64,000 nucleotides of DNA from Acanthacorydalis orientalis (Eukaryota > Arthropoda > Insecta > Megaloptera > Corydalidae), in NCBI GenBank assembly GCA_034766995.1, contig CM068316.1, forward strand, positions 10,115,000 to 10,178,999. The letters run 5' to 3'. The translations under genes and the position numbers were made by a program. This document shows, piece after piece, positions 48,376 to 62,880 of this stretch (its first letter is position 1; each line of letters starts with the position of its first letter). Below the pieces are notes generated by a model. That model was not told where the DNA came from and did not search any database. It saw only the letters and a program-made list of their open reading frames with translations.

Positions 48376-49873
48376 ATTTGTATTTAAATATAAAGATATC
48401 TAAGCCTTGATTTATATGATACTAGAAGTACTTAATTTCCACTGTTACTATTAATACAACCATAATATAAAATCTTTGACAAAAAATCCTAAATTTCTTG
48501 AAATTTGATAACTTGTTAGAAGTATTAATGAAACAATTATGAGATAATTTAATTTAAACATAGTCATTTTTTTTATAAAATTTAATAAAAAAATGAGGCT
48601 TTTTAATATTACTGTTTTATTGCAACAAAATCAGAATTTACTCATTTTTTGAATCCGAATTATTTATTTAAAATTAAATAACCGAATATGAAATATAGAA
48701 AATAAATTGACGGTACAAAGAGGTATAAATATTTAATTAAAACCATATAAACGACAGAAAAATAAATTCTTATAAATAATTCGAACTTTATTTTATATAT
48801 TATTTATAAATGTGTTTAAATTTTTTGATTTTTTCAACTAAAAAATTTATTCTGGCGCAATTTTTAACACACGTGAATTTCATATGCAAAAATGTATAAA
48901 ATATTTGACATACAACGAGAATAACACACCGATTAAAAATTTATCTGCGAACAAACATCGACTGAATAATATTTCATATAATTATCGAGGTGAAAACAGC
49001 AGAAACTGGGGTGAATATTCAGTTTTATAAAATTGAAAGTTGTTGACGTTCGCGATTTCGGTTCTGATATCCCTAATTGTTTGTAACTACATTGGTGCAG
49101 ATACGGTTCATGCGTTTAGTAAGTTCAGCGGATGATATTTGAACAATGTATGTATGTATGTAAATTTATGGGAGATATTTATAACAGATGTCAAAATAAT
49201 GACTTATGGGACGTTTTTGATCGTTTGACAATGAGTTATGTTTGGGATGTCATTGAACTGTTAAATGATATTAAATTTAATTGATTTAATATTGATTTTA
49301 TACATATATATATATATAAGTATATATTTGTGAATGTAAATAAATGTAAATTACATTAAATATAACTATACAAAAACAATAATGTACATTTTTGAACAGA
49401 AATGTTCTATAAGTCTACTGCAATTATTTTATTAGTTCATGGCATGTATTTTTTTCGAAATTTTTGTAATTACTTTGTGTTATTAATGATAGATACTATT
49501 CTTGCCTCTCATTCATAATGTATTTCATTTCTATTTATTTTAAATAGCAGATTTTAGATATACGAATTTAATGAATGAAGAGGAATATTTTGTCCTGATT
49601 CTCATTACAAAATAATTAGAATTTTAGTTATCTATCATCATCACTGGTAAAGATAAGTACAAATAGAAAGAAATTCAGAGTACAAAGAATAAAGATTGTT
49701 GCATACCAGTAATATCAGATGAATCTAACTTCAATTAAATTGAAGTATTGATGAATTTTGTCTCTTTTTTGATTGTTTAACAAAAATACAAATGAAATAT
49801 TGTATTTTAGTGATTAAAATTTATTAAAACAATTATAAATATTGTTATGATAGTTTTTATCATTTCGCATCAC
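48376..49873. other. Non-coding DNA
   Basis: Unique AT-rich sequence. A short (AT)n lies at 49303-49318. No ORF over 60 codons and no repeat partner found. Confidence 0.6.
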
Positions 49874-50053
49874 TTTAGTTCCAATTTTCCGCTACTATTT
49901 TTGGTACATGTGATGTCTTCGGGTAGAGGGTGAGGATAACGGCAGCTAAAGTTCATAGCGCCCGATGGGGTAGAGAGATGAAACTAGTGATACAGTACAT
50001 AATCAGGTGCACCAAAAAGAAGAAGACTATTAAGACAACACATCAACTGGATA
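49874..50053 (+). repeat. Dispersed repeat family, copy B
   Basis: Aligns with 33160-33345 over its length: TTTCCGCTACTATTTTTGGT, ACATGTGATGTCTTCGGGTA, then TACAGTACATAATCAGGTGC and ACACATCAACTGG. The middle of the unit is more diverged and GC-richer here (CGGCAGC, GCGCCCGATGGGG). No ORF. Confidence 0.65.
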
Positions 50054-50196
50054 ATAATTATATAAATATATAATTATAATGGAAAACATTCTACATAAAC
50101 TTATACAAGCGGAATTTAGAAATTTGTTTCTATATTATCTAATTTTGAATATAAAATTCATATTAAAACATATGGGATTCATATAGTAATATTTGT

Positions 50197-50243
<47 letters not shown>

Positions 50244-50566
50244 ATAAAGTACTTTATTTGGTCTATTTTTTACGTAATCGAAAAATTTATTAAAGCAATA
50301 ATCATTGCGACAAATCCAAGTTAAAGTTATATGGATTAATAATTGAAAAAAATGTGCGAAAAAAAAATATATATATATATGTATACAAATTACTGTTACA
50401 CATTTAGTTAAAAAATAATAAATTTGTTTCATTTTTGTATAGAAAAAATCTGTATAAATTTCTATACAGTTCATTAAACTGATATATATTTTACATAAAT
50501 TATATAAATATTTTTAAAAGAATTTAATAAAACTCATGATTTTAATATTTCTTGAATAACTAAATG

Positions 50567-50621
<55 letters not shown>

Positions 50622-51277
50622 TATAGACTTGTTATAGTTTCACATATTTTACTCTATACTGGAATTTTTAATATATTCTCAAATTTTTTCATATAAAAGA
50701 ATTCAATAAAAATCTGACTAATATTCAATATTCAAATACTTTATATGCAAACATATCAGTATACACACATACATACATGTCTATATATATATATATACAA
50801 AGGAATGATATATAATTTTTGAAATATCGATGACAATATCTAAATAAAATACGAATCTAACAGAAACTAAAAACAAATATTGAAAGTTTAAAAATATTAT
50901 ACTTTTGTCAAGGGAAGACATATTCAATTTTTCAACAGTCTTTTTCTAAATCGTAAAATGTATTTCTTTAAAATGTTTTTTCGCTGACAAAAGAAGCCTT
51001 TCACTTTCCAGTTTATTGTGCGATATTTTCAGTAACATATCGAATATTTCATATCGCATTTTATGAATTCTACACATTTCCTACATGGTTATATATATAT
51101 ATATATACTTATGTGTAAACTGTCAGAACTCAACGTTACCAGCACTTCGCTTTCATCATTCAATGCTTTGATCTCCATATCATATCGAGGAAATTACTTC
51201 ATGGATCAATTAAAGCTTAAATGTATCTTTACAACATTTGATCATATAATGCCTAGGATATTAGACAGACACACTCA
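50054..51277. other. AT-rich non-coding DNA with (AT)n tracts
   Basis: Tracts lie at 50202-50236, 50370-50390, 50569-50618 and 50782-50798. The 121-codon ORF at 51063-51428 is mostly (TG)n translated as Cys/Val and is not a gene. Confidence 0.6.
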
Positions 51278-51382
51278 CACTAATATATATATATATATGT
51301 GTGTGTGCATGTGTGTGTGTGTGTATTTGTGTATGTGTGTGTGTATGTGTGTGTGTGTGTATGTGTGTGTGTGCATGTGTGA
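51278..51382. repeat. (TA)n-(TG)n array
   Basis: A short TA run followed by about 85 bp dominated by TG with CA, TT and TA interruptions. It is the longest TG-rich tract in the window. Alternating purine/pyrimidine of this kind can adopt Z-DNA (general knowledge). Confidence 0.93.
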
Positions 51383-51778
51383 ATGTGAGAAAGAGTGGAT
51401 ATGTGTAATATGGCTAGTGTGTGGATGATGTTCCTTCGGTAAATATTCAGAAACTAAACTTGTCTCAAAAAAATATTCTCATTTTTTATAGTTTATCATA
51501 AATTTATTATAAAGTCCAATTGGGATTGGTAATACATTTGTTATAATACAATAAATGTTAGCTACACATACATGTATAAAGAAAGTATAGAAAAAAAATA
51601 AGAAAATAGCTGGGGAAAAAACCTTAATACGTTTGCAGACATATTCGTACAGCTGTCAATTATCTATGAGGTATTTTTATTTATAAGACAATATTTTGCG
51701 TTTTTATTATGTAGATATTTATGAGTTAAATGTTTTATCATTTTTAATCAGCAAAAAATGTATATTGAATTATATATG

Positions 51779-51819
<41 letters not shown>

Positions 51820-52205
51820 CTAGAAAACTATATAAGCATCCCAAAGTCTAGTGCAACATCTTGTTTTATAAACAGGCTTTATTGCACATCAAAAAGACTG
51901 TATGTCCCACAAAAATGTCTCATAAATTTGTATAAAGATTCAACTGAATAAAGAAGTTTATGTACACATTTATATCTCCAACGTTACGTGAACGATATAG
52001 TAGAGTTTTTACTTTCTTCTTGATTTTTTTTATTATATTTTAGTTAATTTTTCATTAAGTTGTGTTATTTAAAATCATGATATTTAATAAAATAATTTGA
52101 AGCATGAAATAAATTAAGAATAAATGTTCGACTCTTCTTTATCCATTTAAGAATAAATTAAAACTTACTTTTTTCTGGGCCTGATTCAATAGACAACATA
52201 CATGC

Positions 52206-52236
<31 letters not shown>

Positions 52237-52439
52237 CATATATTTGCGTGCATGTGAGAGAGAAAGAGAGACAAAGAACATTGTGAAACTTTTTATAAAA
52301 AACTGTTTTTTTTTATTTATTTTTTTGTTATAGAGAGATTTATTTATAAATAATGAATAGACAGTCTATAGATGAAACTGATGATACCAGGTATTTTTTG
52401 TTTAATATAGAAGTTTGTAATATTGAGGTTTCATTATTT

Positions 52440-52440
<1 letters not shown>
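51383..52440. other. AT-rich non-coding DNA
   Basis: (AT)n tracts at 51784-51817 and 52205-52236; no gene. Confidence 0.6.
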
Positions 52441-52495
<55 letters not shown>

Positions 52496-52502
52496 ATATA
52501 TA
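52441..52502. repeat. (AT)n microsatellite
   Basis: About 48 bp of AT, then GTATGTATATATATA. Confidence 0.93.
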
Positions 52503-53257
52503 AAGATTTTGTCGTTAAAATATTCATCATTAGAGTTTATAGTAAAGTTATCATCAATCATGGGATTAGTAGTATTTTAAAGGTTTACAACCTTCTAATC
52601 ATGTTTCAAAAAGTAGTTATCGAGACCAACACATCTAATTAAAGTTTGATGACAGTTTGAAAATTTTCATTATATGAAAATGACTGGGGAAGCTTGAAAT
52701 AAAACATTATTTCAATTAATAACAAACTCGTGGAAAAAATATACTTAGATGCAATAATTAACTTCGAACAACACAACAATATGTGAAAATATTATGAAAT
52801 TAAATTACAGGTTTGAAAGGTATTCAAAAAAATGTAATATATACTAAAGTCAACGAAAAAAACATTGTATTCTTCAAAATATTGAGTATTTTGGTAAAAG
52901 ATACATTTTTTATACTCGAACCACGACAGAATACAGATAGTATGCAGTTTAAGGGTTAAAAACGAACTTAAACATATCTTATACTATAAAAGAACTTTAC
53001 ACAAATCAATATAATAAAGAATTATCCTTGATTTCTATTATGTTCGAATAATTTTTTTATAAATTTAATATTATACAACTGAGTAAGAATAAAATTACAG
53101 TCTATATTATTAGTTAAACAATTTAAAAGAAAGCCTCAATAAATTCCATTTTATTATTAAATGTTGGTTCTCTTTTCAAATGATTTTTTTCTGGTACAAA
53201 TTACCTTCTGATAACAAAGACTATCTGTATATGTTTTTATAGATTGAATTCTGAGCA

Positions 53258-53298
<41 letters not shown>

Positions 53299-53509
53299 AA
53301 TCAATCATCAGTTCATTTTCATAAAATTCTTTTATTTCTATAAACACTTTTCAATGTAAATAATTTTATTCATGTCCAAATAACAATCTATTTAATTAAT
53401 GCTCTAATAGATGACATATAAAAAATACGAACCATAAAGACGAATTTGTTATTTTCATTAATATCTTTGATATTCAGTTAAATGACATGTTATTTTTTGA
53501 TTCCTGAGA

Positions 53510-53549
<40 letters not shown>

Positions 53550-54613
53550 GAATAAGTTTAAAAATTCAAATTCTATAACTATATAGAATTACAAACACTA
53601 GCCTTCATTTTTTAATAATTAATTATTTCTTTTTTACTTCAACGGATATCGTGAATGAAAACTATTTATATTACTCAATAGTTAAGGAATATTTTTACAT
53701 TTTATCTGATTACAATTAAGTCACACTGTTGCGTTATAACTAGCACTTCGATTTTTATATAAAATGTTAAAATTATATCTTAAACACTAATAAAAATATG
53801 GAAACAATGAAAAAATACAATTTATTTAAAAATAAAACACAGATAATTCTGTTATATTTCCAGCAATTTTGTTGAAAATATCAATTTTTCTTTAAAATTT
53901 TAGTGGTAAGTATTAAATTAATTTATTGTTATTTTTTAAAAACTATAAATTATATATAAATCTAATAGTATATTTATCAAAAAAAAATATCTTTTTATAA
54001 TGATTACAAAATATTTTTATGTCAATTTAATAACTCAAAATTTTTGCATATTTACGTTAAAACTTAATCTTTATAAGAAAATGTAACACTAGTCGTAAAA
54101 TAAATACTACTGATTTATGACTAAACATTTTTAGAAAATTATAATATATCATGCAATCCATTAATAGCACTCGCCATGCCATTCGTACGGTTTCTACAAT
54201 CAGCTTTATTAACTAAAAGTAATCATTTGTATCACAACACAGCTTGTGATCATTTTTCTTAATAAACGAATAACACTTTGTTCGATCTATTGATCCGTGC
54301 CTTACGACCCTTACGTGTTGAAAAGTCGACAGTGTGGTTTAAAAAAAACATATTTTTTCCTTCCTTGTTCGATGAAAATTACTCAATTTTATATTCTATA
54401 TAAATGGATAATTATTAGTAAATTATGTAAACGAATTCTATATTTATAGATTGTATTCTACGACAATGTCGATTTCACGTTATAATTTACACTAAAAATG
54501 TGAATTTATTCAGAATTTAATTGCAGTACTTTATATGTAAATTTTCAAATAAATTCACAGTGCCAATATTTAAAATTAAAATATTTATATAGCACAATAT
54601 TGAAACGATTGCA

Positions 54614-54661
<48 letters not shown>

Positions 54662-55919
54662 ATGAAGAATCTTCGAGTGATTTATTTAAAAATTAAATTT
54701 ACACTTTAGCAATCATTTCCTTTTAATAAAAATTTCCAGATGGCAAATCTAAACACACAGTAAGAAACTTAATTTACATTTTTTACTCTTTTAATATTTA
54801 AAATCTATTTTTAAATGATTGAAGTACATTTGACTTAATTTAAATAAATTTTGTAAAAAGTGTCTATTAGTATCAGGTTGTATCTACCTTACAAATAAAT
54901 GGCACCTATTTTTCAAATTTTACAAGGTATTTAAAAATACTTCTATGAATAATTTACGGATGTAATTAATAAAATAATATTAATTCTAAATAATTATTAA
55001 AAACTCTAAAATAACTATCAGTTAAGGTCATGATGCAATCAAATCAAAGGGCAGTGGAAGAACTTAAAGTAGCGCTGCTTTGTATGCTTCAATAAAAACG
55101 CTAGCAGAATATCTGCCATCTTTATTTTTGCCTGTACTTTATCTACGATTATATATAGAAATCTTTTTATAACAAGTATGAATTTCTGGCATTTACCGTA
55201 CATAAGTACGAAAATATGTACAACATCGACTCTAACTAGGTCAATTTTTTAATTTTCATTTCCTTCGCACGATTCAAGGCAGATCAACATTTTTAGAAAA
55301 TAAAACAATTATATAAGTTCTACTAGTGTTATCGTCGTTACTTGATTGTGTGAATTGTATCGAAATATTATTCCTATTTTTTATTTACTGTAATTGCTCT
55401 CTACTTCTGCTTTGATTTTGTTACGGACCCGTAAAGTAGGGGAATTATTTTCTGTCATTAACACTGCGGTCAAAAATAAATACTAATCTATGGTCATAGA
55501 TACATTTTTGCTGATTACTAAAAATAGTATATTTCTCTATTTTCACCATACGTGTACAGTTTCGATACAAACTATTTTTTTACGGATTTTTAATTTATTT
55601 ATTTGGCACAAATGAGGGCAGTAAATGAAATTCTAACAATTTAAAAGTTTGTTGCTCTTGTTACCCTTTTTTGTTCTGACATGTAGCTATATTCTGATTT
55701 TTATAATAATATTAAATATTTTGCTAGAAAATAGATTATTATAAATAATTTCTCTCTCATTAAAAAAATATGTTATTAAAATTTATGTGTTTGTAAAAAA
55801 GTAAGATATTGTAAACAATAATATCAATTTAATCAAACAATATTTTTCACATTTTATAGAAATTCTATATGTCTGTTGCAATTTCGTTTCTTTTACAACA
55901 GATTAAGTTTTTGAATTCA
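52503..55919. other. AT-rich non-coding DNA
   Basis: (AT)n tracts at 53267-53294, 53513-53545 and 54618-54659. 55027-55145 is less AT-rich (AAGTAGCGCTGCTTTG) but has no ORF. 53780-54130 is low-complexity AT. No transposon recognised. Confidence 0.55.
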
Positions 55920-55971
55920 GTTTAAAATCGACCTGAAGATGATAAAAGTCGGAACGCTATAGAAGAAACTA
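55920..55971 (-). repeat. Inverted fragment of the foldback/dispersed repeat
   Basis: Read on the minus strand it gives AGTTTCTTCTATAGCGTTCC, then TATCATCTTCAGGTCGATTT, matching the arms at 11582 and the first 60 bp of copies A and B. It is a solo arm; no partner arm follows. Confidence 0.55.
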
Positions 55972-56330
55972 AATTAAAATAATCTTCATAGAATAATGAA
56001 CAAGAGTATACAAAAAAGAACATTTATCTATGGTAAAATATACATCTCATACTTATTAGAAATACCTTTTCAAATAAATATAATACGAAGTTAATTAGTA
56101 GTGATTATTTTATGTCCCATTGAAAACAGAGTAATCTCTGAAGGTTACATAAAATCTTATAGCATTGAAGATTTTATTTTAGGTTAAAAAAAATTAATAT
56201 ATAAATACCAAAATCAAGTCTTGATTATATATCTAGATAATACTCTAACATCAATAATTAAATTTACATTCATAACGAGTAATAATATGTGGATAAAATA
56301 TTGAAAGATAAGATAATCTCACTAATTTAT

Positions 56331-56332
<2 letters not shown>

Positions 56333-56395
<63 letters not shown>

Positions 56396-56683
56396 TTTAT
56401 TAAAAACAAGTATAAGTCTTTGGTGAACTTATATAAGGTTACTCTTTTATATAAAATGTATCATTATATAAAATGAATCCAGATGTAATTATTTATTTTT
56501 TTTAAAAAAATGATTCGTATATATATATATATATATATACATATACAAGTTTTATTGAAAACAGGTATAAATCTTTGATGATCTTATATAAGATTACTAT
56601 TTTATATCAAATTTGTCATTATATGAAATGAGTATAGATGTAATTATTTATTTTTAAAAAATGATTCATATATATATATATAA
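56333..56683 (+). repeat. Tandem duplication of a unit of about 160 bp
   Basis: Unit 1 (56395-56518) and unit 2 (about 56548-56670) share TATAAGTCTTTGGTGAACTT / TATAAATCTTTGATGATCTT, TATATAAGGTTACTCTTTTA / TATATAAGATTACTATTTTA and GATGTAATTATTTATTTTT...AAAAAATGATTC. Each unit is bounded by an (AT)n block, and the first block also carries (AC)n (56370-56396). Period about 155 bp with clear divergence, so it is not very recent. Non-coding. Confidence 0.85.
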
Positions 56684-57270
56684 CTTTATGTATGCATTTT
56701 TTAAAATGCTGTCTTATTTCGTTGAATGTAATCGATAACAACGTCTAGTGTTTCGACATTCAAGTTTGTCAATGGATGGGTTGAGCTTAAAGGATTTATA
56801 AGATGCTTTGTATAGTCGAACTTTTATTTATATTTTTTCCATAAAGTACGTTACATTTTATTGGTTCTGTTGCATGTCATGCAGATATTAAATTTTATTT
56901 GACTTTTATGATAGAATGTTATGTTTTTATATACGAATAACATATTTATTAAAATCTTACATGAAGAATGTTCGTTTACTTATAACTTTATTATTATTTT
57001 ACTTATAAGTGTATATTCGATACTAAAAAAAATATACAAAATTAATTTATCTAGATATATATATATATATATATATATAGTGTAACTATAATTTTATTAC
57101 TAAAAAGTAGCCTAGAAAATGTTATGGCTAATGAATCAGTAGTTAAACAGGATTAAAAAAATCTAATAAACTCTAAAATGTTCTAGAAAACAAAATAGAG
57201 AAAGATCAGGAGAGTTTTAGAAAGTTGGGTCTCGAATTTTTTTAGATCTGCCAGAAGATTGCAGAAAAAT
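56684..57270. other. AT-rich non-coding DNA
   Basis: (AT)n at 57053-57079; otherwise nothing recognised. Confidence 0.6.
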
Positions 57271-57767
57271 TTAGGAAGTGTTCATGTTAATATCATTTTG
57301 AAGTGCATTTTTCGGTCTGTATTTTAGTAACACCGACTTTGGTTTTATTATTAATTTTGGTTCAAATTAGGATATTACATTAAAGAAAAAATAAGCAAAT
57401 AAGAGAATTTTTTATGAGTTCAAAAAGGGTGATAAAGCAGCAGAGACTGCTCGTAAACTAAACGATGATTTTGTTGTGGACAGTGTTAAGGAACGTACAG
57501 TGCAATGGTGGTTCGAAAACTTTCGTACTCAGGATGAGAGCCTTGAAAATGAAAAAGGTCTCTTGTATTCTTCTACAGTTCATAAAGATCAACTGAAGGC
57601 GTTAGTACGATCAGACCACACACAAAAATACGAGAGCTTCGATAAAAGTTAGGCGTTATTCATCCAATATTTCTGGATTACTTAAAACTGCTAATAAAAT
57701 CAAAAAATACAAAAATGTATATGAATTTGAAGACCATAAACTGCAATTATTTTTCTACCAACCTAAT
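57271..57767 (+). mobile_element. Mariner deletion derivative, copy 7 (5'-deleted)
   Basis: The sequence passes from TTAGGAA directly to GTGTTCATGTTAATATCATT, so most of the first 75 bp or so of the family (terminal repeat and first part of the leader) is gone or never copied. The right terminus CTGCAATTATTTTTCTACCA then ACCTAATA is well preserved. The ATG is lost near 57382. Remaining frames give NFLWVQKGDKAAETARKL-type residues, then NDDFVVDSVKERTVQWWF and QDESLENEKG, LKALV, LRKLRV- and LLK-like codons before the junction. Not functional. Confidence 0.85.
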
Positions 57768-57886
57768 ATTTATATTTTGTACTAGTTTTCATATTAAAAA
57801 AATAATTTTGTGTGAATATTTAAATGAATTTATTGAATTTTTTGTCTTTTTTTTTGAAAAATAATGCTTGATTATTTTAGAAAATG

Positions 57887-57926
57887 TATATACATATACT
57901 TACACATATACACACATATATTTATA

Positions 57927-57983
<57 letters not shown>
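57887..57983. repeat. (AT)n array with ACAC/ACAT lead-in
   Basis: TATACATATACTTACACATA-type degenerate sequence, then about 60 bp of clean AT. Confidence 0.92.
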
Positions 57984-57987
<4 letters not shown>

Positions 57988-59981
57988 TGAGTTCTATACT
58001 GAGAGAATTTTAATTTATTTTTCTACTTATATTTAATGTATGTATGTGTATTTAACTCAATTTCATTTTAAGATATTTATTTCGATGAAATTACTATACA
58101 AATAAAGTCATTTATTTATTTTTATTATAGGGATTTTGTTAAAATTTGCTGATCAAATATTTGTAATGATTTAAAAGTGATAACTTGAAATGTATTCTTA
58201 ATTAGAATTCAATGTAATTTTTATTATTTTATTCTTTGTTTAAATATAAACGTATTAATAAATGAAATAAAATCTTTTGCATCAACTATGCACGTGATTT
58301 CCAGACTTCATATTAAGTGCTTCTTGACTATAAATGTTTTGTATACATTTTGTTCAACTTCACTAACTTTCGACCCCGTGAATATCGTACCACAAACTTG
58401 TAATGAATGTTTGTGACTGATAACTTGGTTTCCCATATTGTTTGTTTATGCGGCAGTAAGCTTCTGTATTGACTTATACAAACGTGCATTACAAATGTAA
58501 TCCATCTTGCGTTGTGTTGTTTATGTTATACTGTATTAGTATTTGATTAATGATTCGAATGTTGTTCAGTAATTATCATTTAAACTAGAACAGATTTATC
58601 GAACGAGAGAATGTTAACTTCATACATTTTTTATTAACTTGCTTTTAGATTTAAATCAGATATTAGAACGAAATAATTAATGATGTTTTTAATATAAACC
58701 GAATAATATTTTTATGAATATGTTTTCTTTGTAAAAAAAAAGATCAACCCTATTAAAATAAAACAAAAATGGATAATAAGCAAGTTTTTTTTATTAACTT
58801 TTAATTAAATTGTTTTGTAACTTGCCTAGATTCAAATTAATTAAACAGTATTTCCGAGAGACAGTTCTTCTCTTAATGAAAAATATGTATATCACACAGC
58901 TAGAGTGGAATTTATGACGCATTAATCATAGTTCTAGGTATCAATTATTTGATTAAAATCGTTCATGAACTATAATTATGTTTATACTGATGGAATATAA
59001 ATTTTGCTACAAAAGATATTTTTATCTATTCAATATTGTTATTTATTATTTTTTTCCTATCGTAGAATCTTTGTAAAATTAATAAATATAGGTCATTTGT
59101 ATGATTAAATCTAAAGTATAGTAATAAAACGATAATTCAAGTTGAAGTTTATAACTGTGGTGTAATGAATAATAAAGAGAAAATAAATTAAGCTATAAAA
59201 CTATAGAACACATAAATTATAGAAGTTTATAGTTAAGGTTTAACAGCAAATGACAACTAATGGGAAATGACAACTAACGAGTTTGAATACAAGAAAAATA
59301 TTACAATAGATACATCTTGATAAGATAATTTTACTAGTCTAACAGTTATATTTCATTAAAATGAAAGCTTCTTCAAAATTTAAATCTGAACGATAATTAA
59401 AAATTAAAAACACAAATCTCTCTATTAATGGATTAAAAAAACTGTCAACTGGAATAATTTCTCTTAAGAATTTCTAAAAACAATAATTGAAAAAATTAGG
59501 ATTTTAATAATCATTTCATTATTTATTACTGAAAATATTTAAAATGATTGGTGAACATCGATTTTGAAGTATGCGCTAATTTTGAAAAGAATAATTTCAA
59601 ACAGAATATAATTCGAAAATGAGAATAAAACACAAAAAAAAATCATAAAACAAAGAAATAAAAGTACGATTCACTAGAAACATAATTTCATCTGTCAAAA
59701 GTTGCTTATTTGTGAAATTTATTGTATGAAATTATGTTCCAACGCAGCCATTAACCAAATTTTCTGAACGTTTTATCGAGTTTTCACACACATATAAATT
59801 TACATAGGCAGAAGCATAGTTTGTCTGTTCAGATTTTACTTTCAAACAAAGAACAATCATATCCGAAAACATTTTTTGGTCGTGATGATGAATATTTAAT
59901 GAATATTTTGTGAAATACTCTTTCTGTAATTTTATTATATTCTTTGCTCTTTTATGGATTTAACGAATTTTTGTACATGCT

Positions 59982-59985
<4 letters not shown>
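57984..59985. other. Non-coding DNA
   Basis: No ORF over 60 codons. 58290-58640 is somewhat less AT-rich. No repeat partner in the window. Confidence 0.55.

Positions 59986-60030
<45 letters not shown>
59986..60030. repeat. (AT)n microsatellite
   Basis: Clean AT run followed by ACAGATAGATACAT. Confidence 0.93.
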
Positions 60031-60033
<3 letters not shown>

Positions 60034-62787
60034 TAGATACATAAAAATCCTTGTTTGTTCGTTATAATATTTTTTTATATAATCTGATTAAACATATAAC
60101 TTCAGGAAAATTTCACGGTTTTAATCAATAGTACTTATATTTAATATTAAAATGGAACATATTTTTAATTAATATACGTGTGTATAAAAATATATAAAAA
60201 ATTTTCGTATGAGATAAGCTGGTAAAATTTAAATTCAGATACTGATTTCAAAATGATTTATAAAACACATTCTATTTTTTTAAGAGAAATGTTCAAATTT
60301 AAAATTCAGCAAATAAATATTTCAGTAGATAGTTGTAGTCATTATCTCGTTAATTATTGTTTATTAAATATTATGAAAAAATAACTGAAATTTATTCCAA
60401 TAATATTTATTGATCTGCTAATATATAAAATAATATTGTGAATGAAATAAAAAATAATATAAAATTGATCTTTCTCTATGAAAAAGACTGAAATGGAATT
60501 ATTTGTTATGCTGAGAAATGTTATTTAATATTACGTTTGAGACAATGTTCTTAGTAATTATATATTGATTCAATAAGTACAATTTCAACGAAAAATTGTA
60601 CTACGAGTATAACTATAAAATAATATTTACTTTTCATTTACAATTAAATTTACTTTTACGAATATAAAATTAGATTTTACATTTATAAGATATTGGATAA
60701 TATATCAACGAATACAATATCATTTAGATTTTATTTTATTTTTATTATTAAAATGATCTTGTTTAAAAAATAACGTTGCAATGTAATTATTATAATCAAT
60801 CAATAATAGTTCGCTTTAAAAATAACAATAGAGCATGATATCAATAAATAAAACAAACTTTATAACTTATAGAATATTTTTATGTTTAAAAAAAAAGTTA
60901 AAGAAAACTGTTTAAATTATTAGAAAAATGGATAAATAATTATTTTAAGTTATTCTTTAGAATAAAAATAATTACAAAAAAATAATAAAATGTATTTATT
61001 AATTTAAAAAAATAATTTGTATTTGATAAGAAGATATGGAGTACAACTAGACGTGTGACTAGAAAATAGAAAGATAAAGATTGACTTAATGATAAAAGAT
61101 GGTTAAAAAATAAAGGTTATCTTTCAGTCATAAACACTATCACAAGTTATCTTTTAGTTTTAAGTTTTAGGATTAAGACTAAGACACTGAGTGATTCTTT
61201 TGGAATTAAACAACATTTAAAGAAAATGTTTCTTATCTCATTTGTAATATATTTTATTTTATGCATGTATTCATGATTTTTTTACTTTTAGAAATATTAT
61301 AGGCGCATTAATAATAAAAAGTAATTAGATTTTAAATTACAAATAAGTGAAGAATAAAAATAAAATAAAAGTATGTAGGAAATATGAAGAAAATCAATAT
61401 GGTTTGGTAAAAAATAACTTAGCCGGAGTAAAATTAATGTCAGCGTTAAATGTTTCGATAATTGAATCACAATAGCAGTCAGTTTATATTCCATGTTATA
61501 ATGAGCTTGATAACAGACATCCTTATATATGTTGGGTATGTCGTGTATTCATTAACAAACAATACATCTTACAAACTAGTACAAACACTAATCGTGTATG
61601 TTCGTAGTCGATTAGTTTGTTGTCTATGTCAGTTGGACTGATACAAAGATACATTATTGAGTCTAGAGCTCTCCAGTCCAGTGGACTCCTATTTTCATGA
61701 CTTATGATCATGGTACTAAAAATTATTCAGGGATTTTGATATTGAAGCAAATATCATATATTTCGAATCTCAGTATGGATATTTATTTCGTGTTTTGGGG
61801 AGGAGAACAGTGGTATTAATCACAAATAAACTGTGATACTACTATGAAGTGACAAAGTTCGAAATAGCTATCGAGTGTTTTATATATTTTTCGTTATGTA
61901 ACCAGAAAAATGTTACAAAATAATATTACCATAGAACTGAAATAAAACCAGATTTCAGTTATTTTCGTTATTAATGTTCTAAATTTATTTATAATTCCAT
62001 CTAATCTCACTGTCAAAAATCACAGATAAATTATATATTAATTATTCTGTAAGGATAGAAGATTTATGTGTATTTGTTGATTATCTTACATGAATAAATT
62101 AGTATTATATATAGAGACATTCCGTTGTATAACAGAAAAATACTTGAATACAAACTCTGTAGTTCTGTTGAATATTTCAATATATCAATTAACAAATTCT
62201 TCCTCTGTATTATTGATTGTAACTTTTAATCAATTTATCTGTAATTTACCGTTCTGAAGATGCCGCACAAAGCGCATAAACAACAATACAAAATGACTAA
62301 TAACAATTTATTTAACAATTTTGATACATACTCGTATTTTTTTACAGTGTTTTTATAGTTTGTAAGGTGAAAACAGAATTAATTTTTGAAATACAACTAT
62401 ATCCCATTGTATTCTAATTTAAATAAGTTGAGAAGAAATGAAAAAAACGTATTAATGTACATACATTACTCAATTTCTACACACAAATAATAATAAAAAC
62501 ATTTTGTTATTGAATGCTCTCTAAGTTACACTCGTGGTACAATTTCATCACAATGTTAAAAATTTAACCAACCAAATGGGAATGTAGATGAAAAAAATTC
62601 GATGCACTTTCTGAACTCATCTGGGATTCTATTCAAAAAAATGTAAAAAAATCCATTTGATTTTGTTTAATAACTCGTCTATATGTAGAAGTTCCCATTT
62701 TAAATACTGTTATTTATTTCAAACAGATTTTTCTTCATCTCAGTTTATTTACAAGTAGTTGATAACGGATAACAAAATATAAAACAC
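60031..62787. other. Non-coding DNA, poor in microsatellites
   Basis: The rest of the right end (60.0-62.8 kb) has no long (AT)n array, in contrast to the rest of the window. The minus-strand ORFs near 61297-61711 (62 to 65 codons) show no recognisable domain. No transposon was found. This change in texture makes the right end the likeliest place for host gene sequence (intron or UTR), but that is an inference. Confidence 0.45.
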
Positions 62788-62821
62788 TTAAATCTATAAA
62801 TTTTCTTGTATTTTTTTGCAG

Positions 62822-62880
62822 AAAGAGAAGAGAAAGACTAAACAATATAAACTGCTTAACGGAGTCAATAAAATAAATCT
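62822..62880 (+). other. Candidate 59-nt exon, unit 1
   Basis: A pyrimidine-rich stretch ending TTGTATTTTTTTGCAG (to 62821) precedes 59 nt, followed at 62881 by GTGAGT, a good donor. Frame 1 is open across it: KEKRKTKQYKLLNGVNKIN, a lysine-rich peptide, with phase 2 at the donor. No neighbouring exon can be shown in this window, and I do not recognise the peptide. It may be a cryptic exon or chance. Confidence 0.25.

Noticed and set aside
51063..51428. 121-codon ORF
   Set aside because: More than half is (TG)n/(TA)n read as Cys/Val/Tyr/Ile; the first 60 codons have no recognisable motif.
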